This document shows positions 1 to 6,139 of a stretch of DNA of 12,632 nucleotides, in pieces. The position numbers and the translations under genes are program-made. This DNA comes from Chloroflexota bacterium. GTDB taxonomy: Bacteria > Chloroflexota > Limnocylindria > Limnocylindrales > CSP1-4. The stretch spans positions 1-12,632 of the forward strand of contig DAIDTV010000021.1 of assembly GCA_027457005.1 (NCBI GenBank), given 5' to 3'. Numbering within the stretch: position 1 is the stretch's first letter; each line of letters starts with the position of its first letter. A model generated the notes under the pieces. That model made no database searches. It saw only the letters and a list, made by a program, of their open reading frames with translations, and was not told the origin of the DNA.

Positions 1-507
1 CTCGAGGAACGCGTCGTCCAGATCAACCGTGTCGCGAAGGTAGTCAAGGGCGGCCGGCGGTTCAGCTTCAGCGCGGTCGTCGTCGTCGGCGACGGCGCCG
101 GCCACGTCGGCGTCGGGCTCGGCAAGGCCGGAGAGGTCCCCGAGGCGATCCGCAAGGGCGTGGAGGACGCCAAGAAGCACCTGATCCTGGTTCCCCTCGT
201 GGGCACCACCATTCCGCACGAGGTCACGGTCCGCTACGGCGCGAGCAACGTGCTGCTGAAGCCGGCGTCGCAGGGAACCGGCGTCATCGCCGGCGGCTCC
301 GTGCGCGCGGTGGTGGAGTCCGCGGGGATCCGGGACATCCTCTCGAAGTCGCTGGGGTCGACCAACCCGGTCAACGTGACCCGGGCGGCGCTCGAGGCGC
401 TGCGCAGCCTGCACAGCGCCGAGGAGCTCTCGGCGCAGCGCGGCGTGCGGCTGCGGAGCATGATCAGCGGCCAGCCGGCCCCGGAGGTCAGCGCCGATGC
501 CCGGTAA
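1..507 (+). CDS. rpsE: 30S ribosomal protein S5, 5'-truncated
   Basis: S5 is a small-subunit protein at the decoding-centre side of the 30S and contributes to translational accuracy. The reading frame is open from base 1, so the start lies upstream; 168 residues are visible and only a short N-terminal piece is missing. The visible part opens with LEERVVQINRVAKVVKGG, then the S5 double-stranded-RNA-binding-like signature (GRRFSFSA, GHVGVGLGKAGEVPEAIRKG). The C-terminal domain follows (GTTIPHEV, GTGVIAGG, NPVNVTRAALEAL). After the last helix a short tail ends SGQPAPEVSADAR. The stop codon (505-507) lies inside the next gene, rpmD, whose start overlaps by 11 bases, so the two are probably translationally coupled within the spc operon. 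Identity is certain from these motifs and from the neighbours. Confidence 0.98.
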   Translation, partial: LEERVVQINRVAKVVKGGRRFSFSAVVVVGDGAGHVGVGLGKAGEVPEAIRKGVEDAKKHLILVPLVGTTIPHEVTVRYGASNVLLKPASQGTGVIAGGSVRAVVESAGIRDILSKSLGSTNPVNVTRAALEALRSLHSAEELSAQRGVRLRSMISGQPAPEVSADAR

Positions 508-862
508 GCTGCGCGTTCGCCTGCACAAGAGTCCCATCAGCTACACCGCGAAGACCCGCGGCACGGTTCGCGCGCTGGGCCTGCACCGGCTGCACGAGAC
601 GGTCGAGGTGCCGGACAACCCGGCCACCCGCGGGATGGTCCGCGCCATCCGCTTCCTCGTCGAGGTGGAGTCGATCCCCGCGACGCCGGAGCCGGAGCCC
701 CCGGCGCACCACCGCACGGCCGCGAGCCGGACCAGGGCGGCAGCCGCGTCGGCACCGGCTGCGTCGGCACCGGCTGCGCCGGCACCGGCCGCGCCCGAGG
801 CAGCCGGCCCGAAGGCCGCACCTGACGAGCCTGCCCCGGCGGCCGAGGAGGAACCGGCATGA
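497..862 (+). CDS. rpmD: 50S ribosomal protein L30 with Ala/Pro-rich C-terminal extension
   Basis: L30 is a small protein of the large ribosomal subunit. Residues 1-60 or so match the whole usual protein: KLRVRLHKSPI, then GTVRALGLHRLHETVEVPD, then NPATRGMVRAIRFLVEVE. The usual bacterial length is about 60 residues, but this ORF has 121. The second half (about 61-121) is a low-complexity Ala/Pro tail ending in acidic residues (AAEEEPA), and part of it is a 15-base tandem repeat (746-790). GGAGG at 483-487 is a good ribosome-binding site 9 bases before the ATG. It overlaps rpsE by 11 bases and rplO by 4 (ATGA). The tail has normal codon-phase composition and runs straight into the rplO overlap, so it is not an obvious frameshift. 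Its role is unknown. Confidence 0.96.
   Translation: MPGKLRVRLHKSPISYTAKTRGTVRALGLHRLHETVEVPDNPATRGMVRAIRFLVEVESIPATPEPEPPAHHRTAASRTRAAAASAPAASAPAAPAPAAPEAAGPKAAPDEPAPAAEEEPA
746..790 (+). repeat. 15-base tandem repeat x3 inside rpmD
   Basis: Three codon-aligned 15-base units (746-760, 761-775, 776-790). The first two are identical (GCGTCGGCACCGGCT); the third differs at two bases. They encode ASAPA, ASAPA and APAPA in the C-terminal tail of L30. This looks like recent slippage or unequal duplication inside a low-complexity tail. Confidence 0.9.
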
Positions 863-1500
863 AGCTTCACGATCTGCGCCCCGCCGAGGGCTCGCACACC
901 GCGCGCACGCGCGTCGGCCGCGGCATCGCCGCCGGCAAGGGCAAGACGGCGGGCCGCGGGACCAAGGGCCAGAAGGCCCGCACGGGCAGCTCGATCCCGC
1001 CGTGGTTCGAGGGCGGCCAGACGCCCGCCTCGCAGCGGATCCCCAAGCTGCGCGGGTTCAAGCGCCGGTTCCGCGTCGAGTACGCGGTCGTCAACGTGGG
1101 CCGTATCAGCGAGGTTGCTGCGGCGGGCGGTTTCGGAGAGCCCACCGCGGGCGCCCCCGTGGCCGTCAACCCCGAGCTGCTGCTCGCGGCCGGCCTCCTC
1201 GGCTCGCTCCGCCGGCCCGTAAAGGTGCTCGGTCAGGGCGACGTCGACCGCCGCCTGTTCGTGGTCGCCGATGCGTTCACCAGGAGCGCCACCGCCAAGA
1301 TCGAGGCGGCCGGGGGCACGGCGCAGGTGATCGAGATCCCCGACGAGCCGCTCGCCGCCCTGGGAGTGGATGCCCACGCGGCCGACGCGGCCCCGTCCCC
1401 GGTCACCCCGGTGGCCGTCGAAGCGGCCGCACCGGCGGAAGCGGCATCAGACGAGCAACCGGACCAGGAGCAGGGGTCCGCGTCCCCGGAAGCGGAGTAG
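859..1500 (+). CDS. rplO: 50S ribosomal protein L15 with C-terminal extension
   Basis: L15 is a large-subunit assembly protein that binds 23S rRNA. The N-terminal glycine- and lysine-rich arm is typical (MKLHDLRPAEGS, GRGIAAGKGKTAGRGTKGQKAR, then FEGGQTPASQRIPKLRGF), and the globular core ends near residue 160 with AGGTAQVIEIP. L15 is usually about 145-155 residues; this one has 213. The last 50 or so residues form an Ala/Pro-rich and then acidic, low-complexity tail (SDEQPDQEQGSASPEAE). AGGAGG at 846-851 lies 7 bases before the ATG, and the start overlaps the rpmD stop as ATGA. The stop is 3 bases before the secY start. Identity is certain. The tail has no domain I recognise and echoes the tail on the adjacent L30. 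Confidence 0.97.
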   Translation: MKLHDLRPAEGSHTARTRVGRGIAAGKGKTAGRGTKGQKARTGSSIPPWFEGGQTPASQRIPKLRGFKRRFRVEYAVVNVGRISEVAAAGGFGEPTAGAPVAVNPELLLAAGLLGSLRRPVKVLGQGDVDRRLFVVADAFTRSATAKIEAAGGTAQVIEIPDEPLAALGVDAHAADAAPSPVTPVAVEAAAPAEAASDEQPDQEQGSASPEAE

Positions 1501-1503
1501 ACG

Positions 1504-2781
1504 GTGTTCGACGCCCTCATCAACGCGTTCCGTGCCCCGGACATCCGGCGACGCATCCTGTTCGTCCTCGGGATGCTCATCATCGTGCGCGCCCTTGCGC
1601 ACGTCCCGGTGCCCGGCGTCAACCGTGAGGCGCTGAACACCCTCTTCCAGAACAACCAGCTGCTCGGCCTGCTCGACATCTTCTCGGGCGGCGGCCTGTC
1701 GTCGTTCTCGGTGATCGGCATGGGCGTCAACCCCTACATCAATGCGTCGATCATCATGACCCTGATGCAGGGCGTCATCCCGAGCCTGCAGGCCCTGTCC
1801 CACGAGGGCGAGTACGGGCGTCAGAGGATCAACCAGTACACGCGGTACCTGACCGTGCCGCTCGCGCTGATCCAGGGCTACGGCTTCCTCGCGATCCTGA
1901 ACAGCCAGGGCGTGCTCACGAGCTTCGACCTGGCGAGCCTGCTGACGGTGACCCAGATCATCTCCCTGACCGCCGGGACCATCCTCCTGATGTGGCTCGG
2001 CGAGCTGATCACCGAGAAGGGGATCGGCAACGGGATCAGCTTCATCATCTTCGCCGGCATCGTGGGCCGCGTGCCCATCGCCGTCGGGCAGTTCCTGGAG
2101 GCGCCGGACTGGGGAGCCGGCATCGCACTCGCGGTGGTCGGCATCATCACCATCGCCGGCATCGTCTACATCCAGGAGGGCCAGCGCCGCATCCCGGTCC
2201 AGTACGCCAGCCGGGTCCGCGGCCGCCGCCTCTACCAGGGCGGGTCCACGTTCCTGCCGCTGCGCGTCAACCAGGCAGGCGTGATCCCGATCATCTTCGC
2301 GGTCAGCATCATCCTGTTCCCGGTCCAGATCGCGGCCTACTTCCAGTCCTCCCAGGTCAAGGTGGTGGCGGACGTCGCCCAGGGGATCCAGAGCCTGCTG
2401 GGCACCCACAGCCCGCTGTACGCGGCGCTGTACTTCGCCCTGACCGTCGGGTTCACCTACTTCTACACGGCCTTCACGTTCAAGCCGGACGACACGGCCG
2501 ACCAGCTGCGCAAGAACGGAGGGTTCATCCCCGGGATCCGGCCCGGCAACCCCACCCGCGACTACCTGCAGACCGTGGTGTTCCGGATCACGATCGCCGG
2601 CGCGCTCTTCCTGGGGCTCGTGGCGGTCATGCCGTTCGTCCTCTCCCAGGCGTTCCCGAGCCTGGGGGGACTCGCGCTCGGCGGAACCGCGCTCCTCATC
2701 GTCGTGTCGGTGGTGGTCGAGACGATGAAGCAGGTCGAGGCGCAGCTGATGATGCGGAACTACGAGGGATTCATACGGTGA
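1504..2781 (+). CDS. secY: Preprotein translocase subunit SecY
   Basis: SecY is the channel-forming subunit of the SecYEG translocon in the cytoplasmic membrane. It carries secreted and membrane proteins across or into the bilayer. The 425-residue length is normal, with about ten hydrophobic segments. Visible family motifs include HVPVPGV after TM1, the NPYINASIIMTL segment after the plug region, and GELITEKGIGNGIS. The large cytosolic loop has RRIPVQYASR. Another loop has GGFIPGIRPGNPT, whose arginine (residue 346) matches the conserved Arg of the C5 loop needed for SecA-driven translocation. The start is GTG, with GGAG at 1494-1497 six bases upstream. The gene is 3 bases downstream of rplO and overlaps adk by 4 bases (GTGA). 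This is the usual spc-operon position. Confidence 0.98.
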   Translation: MFDALINAFRAPDIRRRILFVLGMLIIVRALAHVPVPGVNREALNTLFQNNQLLGLLDIFSGGGLSSFSVIGMGVNPYINASIIMTLMQGVIPSLQALSHEGEYGRQRINQYTRYLTVPLALIQGYGFLAILNSQGVLTSFDLASLLTVTQIISLTAGTILLMWLGELITEKGIGNGISFIIFAGIVGRVPIAVGQFLEAPDWGAGIALAVVGIITIAGIVYIQEGQRRIPVQYASRVRGRRLYQGGSTFLPLRVNQAGVIPIIFAVSIILFPVQIAAYFQSSQVKVVADVAQGIQSLLGTHSPLYAALYFALTVGFTYFYTAFTFKPDDTADQLRKNGGFIPGIRPGNPTRDYLQTVVFRITIAGALFLGLVAVMPFVLSQAFPSLGGLALGGTALLIVVSVVVETMKQVEAQLMMRNYEGFIR

Positions 2782-3455
2782 AGGTCTTCGTCATGATCGG
2801 GGCGCCCGGCGCGGGCAAGGGGACGCAGGCCGCGATCCTCTCGGAGCGCCTGGGCCTCCCGCACGTCGCGTCCGGTGACCTCTTCCGGGAGGCCGTGCGG
2901 CTCGACACGCGGCTGGGCCGTGAAGCCAGGCGCTACATGGACCGTGGCGCGCTGGTGCCGGACTCGATCGTGGTCCGCATGATCGAGGAGCGGCTCGACG
3001 CACCGGACGCCGCCGCCGGCGTGATCCTGGACGGGTTCCCCCGCACGCGACCGCAGGCCGAGGCGCTGGACCTGGCTCTCGGCCGGCGGGGCGCCCGCGT
3101 GGACGCGGCGCTGTACGTGGGCGTTCCCGAGGAGGAGCTGGTCCGCCGCCTGTCGGGGCGATGGCTCTGCCGCTCGGGCGGCCACGTGTACAACGAGGTC
3201 AGCAACCCGCCGGCCGTGCCGGGCGTGTGCGACGTGGACGGCTCCGAGCTTTACCAGCGTGACGACGACCGTCCCGAGACGGTGCGGGCGCGGCTCGAGC
3301 AGCAGCTGCCGCCGATGTACGACGTCATCGATCACTACACCACCCAGGGCGTGCTGGTGGCCGTCGACGGCGGACAGCCGATCGAGGCGGTGACCGACGC
3401 GCTCCTGCGGGCGGTCGCCCATCCGGCCGGGCCGGGGCGGAGCGAGGCCGCATGA
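2778..3455 (+). CDS. adk: Adenylate kinase
   Basis: Adenylate kinase interconverts ATP plus AMP with two ADP in the cytoplasm. The protein has 225 residues, the long (LID-containing) type. The P-loop is GAPGAGKGT (8-16). The AMP-binding region follows (SGDLFREAV, then LDGFPRT at 84-90), then the LID (about 127-165) and the RDDDRPETVR helix. In the LID, Cys131, Cys151 and Asp154 occupy three positions of the usual Cys-X2-Cys...Cys-X2-Cys/Asp zinc site, but the second position is Gly134. His136 nearby could substitute. The GTG start overlaps the secY stop, and GAGGGA at 2764-2769 is the likely binding site. An in-frame open stretch continues upstream inside secY in another frame and is not part of this gene. 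The map start overlaps the adk stop as ATGA. Confidence 0.97.
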   Translation: MKVFVMIGAPGAGKGTQAAILSERLGLPHVASGDLFREAVRLDTRLGREARRYMDRGALVPDSIVVRMIEERLDAPDAAAGVILDGFPRTRPQAEALDLALGRRGARVDAALYVGVPEEELVRRLSGRWLCRSGGHVYNEVSNPPAVPGVCDVDGSELYQRDDDRPETVRARLEQQLPPMYDVIDHYTTQGVLVAVDGGQPIEAVTDALLRAVAHPAGPGRSEAA

Positions 3456-4264
3456 TCCTCTCCGAGCGCCGCGTGACGCTCAAGTCGCGGCGCCAGGTCG
3501 AGCTGATGCGTCGCGCGGGCCGCCTGGTCGCGGACGTGCTCGACCGGGTCGGCGACGAGATCCGGCCCGGGATCACCACCGGGGACCTGGATCGCATCGC
3601 CGAGGAGATGATCCGCCGGAGCGGCGGCATTCCCTCGTTCATCGGGGTGGCCGGTGCGGGCGGTCCCTACCGCCACTCGATCTGCGTCTCGATCGACGAC
3701 GAGGTGGTCCACGGAATCCCGGGGCGCCGTCGCATCGAGGCGGGCCAGGTCGTGTCGATCGACGCGGGCGCCATCGTCGAGGGCTGGCACGGCGACGCCG
3801 CGCGCACGTTCATCGTGGGTGACGCGCCTGTCCGCGTCCGCGAGCTCGTCGACGAGACGCGCCGGGGCATGTTCGCGGGGATCGCGGCCGCGCGTGCCGG
3901 CAACACCATCGGGGACATCGCGGCGGCCGTGGAGGCCGTTGCCCTCGAACACGGGTACGGCGTGCTCCGCGACTACGGGGGCCACGGTATCGGCTCCGAG
4001 ATGCACGAGGAGCCCTTCGTCCCAAACTTCCGCGGGGCGGGACGCGGGCGGAAGCTCGAGCCGGGCATGTGCCTGGCCATCGAGCCGATGTTCACGCTGG
4101 GTGGCCCGGAGGTCCGGGTGCGCGACGATGGGTGGACGGTGGCGACAGCCGACGGAAGCCTGGCCGCGCACTGGGAGCACACGATCGCGATCCTGGCGGA
4201 GGGGACGGAGATCCTCACCGTGAACGATCGCGGCGAGCGTTTGTCGGGGGAGGCAGGCGTCTGA
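3452..4264 (+). CDS. map: Methionine aminopeptidase, type I
   Basis: This metalloprotease removes the initiator methionine from nascent proteins whose second residue is small. The 270-residue length fits type Ia, with no N-terminal zinc-finger extension and no type II insertion. All expected active-site residues are visible: His87 (VVHGIP), Asp104 (SIDAG), Asp115 (GDAARTF), His178 (GGHGIG), His185, Glu211 (AIEPM) and Glu242 (HWEHTI). Asp104, Asp115, His178, Glu211 and Glu242 are the family's di-metal ligands. The ATG overlaps the adk stop by 4 bases; GGAG at 3439-3442 or GAGG at 3444-3447 can serve as the binding site. It is the last gene before the first real gap. The 3' end of the gene carries the -35-like part of a promoter for infA. 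Confidence 0.98.
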   Translation: MILSERRVTLKSRRQVELMRRAGRLVADVLDRVGDEIRPGITTGDLDRIAEEMIRRSGGIPSFIGVAGAGGPYRHSICVSIDDEVVHGIPGRRRIEAGQVVSIDAGAIVEGWHGDAARTFIVGDAPVRVRELVDETRRGMFAGIAAARAGNTIGDIAAAVEAVALEHGYGVLRDYGGHGIGSEMHEEPFVPNFRGAGRGRKLEPGMCLAIEPMFTLGGPEVRVRDDGWTVATADGSLAAHWEHTIAILAEGTEILTVNDRGERLSGEAGV

Positions 4265-4270
4265 TACACT
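4241..4270 (+). promoter_or_regulatory. Predicted promoter for infA and the alpha-operon genes
   Basis: TTGTCG (4241-4246, inside the end of map) and TACACT (4265-4270) lie 18 bases apart. TG sits at 4262-4263, giving an extended -10 (TGATACACT). The predicted transcript start is near 4277. This is an AT-leaning element in a very GC-rich context, at the only sizeable gap in the ribosomal run up to this point. The same extended -10 recurs before cdaA. This is a consensus match by eye, not an experimental site. Confidence 0.55.
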
Positions 4271-4280
4271 CAGCGTTCGT

Positions 4281-4305
4281 GTGCCACGTCCGCGTGACGT
4301 GGTGC
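4281..4305 (+). other. Stem-loop in the infA 5' leader
   Basis: CCACGTC (4284-4290) and GACGTGG (4296-4302) form a perfect 7-base inverted repeat with a 5-base loop. As RNA the stem extends to 10 pairs through two G-U wobbles and a G-C pair (4281-4283 with 4303-4305). It begins about 4 bases after the predicted transcript start, so it could be a 5' stabilising hairpin or a regulatory leader. The DNA is also a dyad that could act as a repressor site just downstream of the promoter. No known ribosomal-protein leader was recognised. Confidence 0.5.
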
Positions 4306-4342
4306 CCGCCGATCACACTGATGAGGGGAATGACGGTCGCCT

Positions 4343-4561
4343 GTGGCTAAGAAGGACGCCATCGAGGTGGAGGGCACGGTCATCGAGCCGCTGCCCAACA
4401 CGATGTTCGCGGTCGAGCTCGAGAACGGGCATCGCGTCCTCGCCCACATCAGCGGCAAGTTGCGGATGAACTTCATCCGCATCCTCCCGGGCGACCGGGT
4501 GCGCGTCGAGTTGTCGCCGTACGACCTCTCGCGTGGCCGCATCACGTATCGACTGAAGTAG
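4343..4561 (+). CDS. infA: Translation initiation factor IF-1
   Basis: IF-1 binds the A site of the 30S subunit during initiation. The 72-residue protein is a single OB fold and matches the family along its whole length: MAKKDAIEVEGTVIEPLPN, ENGHRVLAHISGK, MNFIRILPGDRVRVELSPYD, ending GRITYRLK. The start is GTG, fixed by the invariant beginning of the protein. The only good purine run, GAGGGGA at 4323-4329, is about 13 bases upstream, which is long for a Shine-Dalgarno. A nine-codon ORF (ATG 4321 to TAA 4348-4350) overlaps the start in another frame. The gene is the first after the predicted promoter and leader hairpin and is followed at 15 bases by rpmJ. Confidence 0.97.
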   Translation: MAKKDAIEVEGTVIEPLPNTMFAVELENGHRVLAHISGKLRMNFIRILPGDRVRVELSPYDLSRGRITYRLK

Positions 4562-4576
4562 GCAGGTAAGACAACG

Positions 4577-4690
4577 GTGAAGGTCCGAGCGTCCGTCAAG
4601 ACGCGCTGCGAGCGATGCAAGATCATCCGCCGGCACGGCACGGTGATGGTCCTGTGCAGCAACCCCAAGCACAAGCAGCGCCAGGGTTAG
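4577..4690 (+). CDS. rpmJ: 50S ribosomal protein L36
   Basis: L36 is the smallest large-subunit protein, with a zinc-ribbon fold. The ORF gives 37 residues from a GTG start: MKVRASVKTRCERCKIIRRH followed by a hydrophobic strand and CSNPKHKQRQG. The zinc ligands Cys11, Cys14, Cys27 and His32 are all present, so this is the zinc-binding (C+) form. The length is exactly that of the family. AGGT at 4564-4567 is a weak binding site. It lies between infA and rpsM, its standard place. The stop codon overlaps the AGGAG that serves rpsM. Confidence 0.97.
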   Translation: MKVRASVKTRCERCKIIRRHGTVMVLCSNPKHKQRQG

Positions 4691-4697
4691 GAGCAGC

Positions 4698-5069
4698 ATG
4701 GCACGCATCTCCGGTATCGATCTCCCGCGCGAGAAGCGCGTCGAGGTGGCCCTGACCTACGTCTACGGGATCGGCCTGCCCACCAGTCAGACGATCCTCA
4801 CTCAGGCCAACGTCAACCCCGACACGCGGGTCCGCGACCTGACCGAGGAGCAGGTCAACCGGCTCCGCGACATCATCGACCGCCGCTACAAGGTGGAGGG
4901 CGATCTCCGACGCGAGGTCGCGCTCAACATCAAGCGGCTCCAGGAGATCGGCTCGTACCGGGGCCTGCGGCACCGCCGCAACCTCCCCGTCCGCGGCCAG
5001 CGGACCAAGACCAACGCCCGGCAGCGACGCGGTCCCAAGAAGACCGTCGGCGTCCGTCGCAAGAAGTAG
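4698..5069 (+). CDS. rpsM: 30S ribosomal protein S13
   Basis: S13 sits in the head of the 30S subunit, contacts S19 and the 50S bridge, and reaches the P-site tRNA through its basic tail. The 123-residue protein shows the family start (MARISGIDLPREKRVEVALT), YVYGIG, the helix-two-turn-helix region (LRREVALNIKRLQEIGSYRG) and the signature GLRHRRNLPVRGQRTKTNAR. It ends in the basic tail GPKKTVGVRRKK. AGGAG at 4689-4693, overlapping the rpmJ stop, is 4 bases before the ATG. The length is normal and nothing is odd about it. Confidence 0.98.
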   Translation: MARISGIDLPREKRVEVALTYVYGIGLPTSQTILTQANVNPDTRVRDLTEEQVNRLRDIIDRRYKVEGDLRREVALNIKRLQEIGSYRGLRHRRNLPVRGQRTKTNARQRRGPKKTVGVRRKK

Positions 5070-5090
5070 CAGGAGCAGGTAGACCCACGC

Positions 5091-5486
5091 ATGGCGGATC
5101 GAAAGCGCGCCACGAAGACACGACGGCGCGAACGCAAGAACGTGCCGTCGGGGCACGCCCACATCCAGGCCTCGTTCAACAACACGATCGTCACGATCAC
5201 CGATCCCTCGGGCGCGACGGTCGCGTGGGGCAGCGCGGGCCTGGCGGGGTTCAAGGGCTCCCGCAAGAGCACCCCGTACGCCGCGGCGCTCAGCGCTGAC
5301 GGCGCGGCGCGGCGCGCCATGGAGCACGGCATGCGCCAGGTCGAGGTCTTCGTCAAGGGCCCCGGCGCCGGTCGCGAGCAGGCGATCCGCTCGCTTCAGG
5401 CCGCCGGGCTGGAGGTCACGGCCATCACCGACGTCACGCCGATCCCGCACAACGGATGCCGCCCGCCCAAGCGGCGCCGCGTCTGA
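5091..5486 (+). CDS. rpsK: 30S ribosomal protein S11
   Basis: S11 lies on the 30S platform next to the mRNA exit region. The 131-residue protein starts with a basic N-terminal arm (MADRKRATKTRRRERKNV). The core follows: GHAHIQASFNNTIVTITDPSG, then GSRKSTPYAA, then VFVKGPGAGREQAIRSLQ. The invariant C-terminal region has TDVTPIPHNGCRPPKRRRV, including the Asn-Gly pair that is an isoaspartate site in some bacteria. AGGAG at 5071-5075 is 15 bases before the ATG, with a second AGGT at 5077-5080 closer. It is 21 bases after rpsM and 16 before rpsD in the standard alpha-operon order. Confidence 0.98.
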   Translation: MADRKRATKTRRRERKNVPSGHAHIQASFNNTIVTITDPSGATVAWGSAGLAGFKGSRKSTPYAAALSADGAARRAMEHGMRQVEVFVKGPGAGREQAIRSLQAAGLEVTAITDVTPIPHNGCRPPKRRRV

Positions 5487-5502
5487 GCAGGAGCGCGATC
5501 GG

Positions 5503-6129
5503 ATGGCCCGTTACCACGACCCAGTCTGCCGGCTCTGCCGCCGGGAGGGCAGCAAGCTCTTCCTGAAGGGCACCCGCTGCTACACCAAGAAGTGCGCGGT
5601 GGAGCGCCGTCCCAGCCCGCCCGGGCAGCACGGGGTGCGCCGCCGCAAGATGTCCGACTTCGGGACGCACCTCCGGGAGAAGCAGAAGTTCCGCCGGGTG
5701 TACTCGGTGATGGAGCGGCAGTTCAAGGACTACTTCGTCCTGGCCCGCTCCCGGCCGGGCGTCACCGGCGAGAACCTGCTGCGGCTGCTGGAGCTGCGGC
5801 TGGACAACGTCGTGTACCGCATGGGCTTCGCGAACAGCCGGCCCATGGCACGCCAGCTCGTCAACCACGGGCACTTCGCCGTGAACGGCGTCCCGACCGA
5901 CATCGCGTCGTACCAGCTGCGGCCCGGTGACCGGGTCGAGGTGCGCGACGGCAGCCGCTCCATGGACCTGTTCAAGAACGCCCGCTCCCAGATGGGGGCG
6001 GCGCCCCGGCCGGAGTGGGTGACCGTGGACCCCGAGCGGCTGAGCGGTTCCGTCACTGCCCTTCCGCGCCGCGACCAGATGCCGCTCGAACTCAACGAGC
6101 AGCTCGTGGTCGAGTACTACTCGAGGTAG
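5503..6129 (+). CDS. rpsD: 30S ribosomal protein S4, zinc-ribbon form
   Basis: S4 is a primary 16S rRNA-binding protein that starts 30S body assembly; in many bacteria it also represses the alpha operon. The 208-residue protein has an N-terminal zinc ribbon with Cys9, Cys12, Cys26 and Cys31 (C-X2-C-X13-C-X4-C), so it is the C+ type. GQHG and the S4 N-domain follow. The S4 RNA-binding domain is at about residues 98-162 (LDNVVYRMGFANSRPMARQL, then GHFAVNG, then RPGDRVEVRD), and the tail ends VEYYSR. AGGAG at 5489-5493 lies 9 bases before the ATG. Its position inside the alpha operon, between rpsK and rpoA, differs from the Bacillus arrangement, where rpsD is elsewhere. Confidence 0.98.
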   Translation: MARYHDPVCRLCRREGSKLFLKGTRCYTKKCAVERRPSPPGQHGVRRRKMSDFGTHLREKQKFRRVYSVMERQFKDYFVLARSRPGVTGENLLRLLELRLDNVVYRMGFANSRPMARQLVNHGHFAVNGVPTDIASYQLRPGDRVEVRDGSRSMDLFKNARSQMGAAPRPEWVTVDPERLSGSVTALPRRDQMPLELNEQLVVEYYSR

Positions 6130-6139
6130 GTCGCCGTCC

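Noticed and set aside
541..1377. Antisense frame across rpmD and rplO
   Set aside because: It lies opposite two certain ribosomal genes and shows no recognisable domain.
1992..2777. Upstream in-frame extension of adk inside secY
   Set aside because: The added residues are Arg/His/Pro-rich with no adenylate kinase similarity; the P-loop begins 8 residues after GTG 2778.
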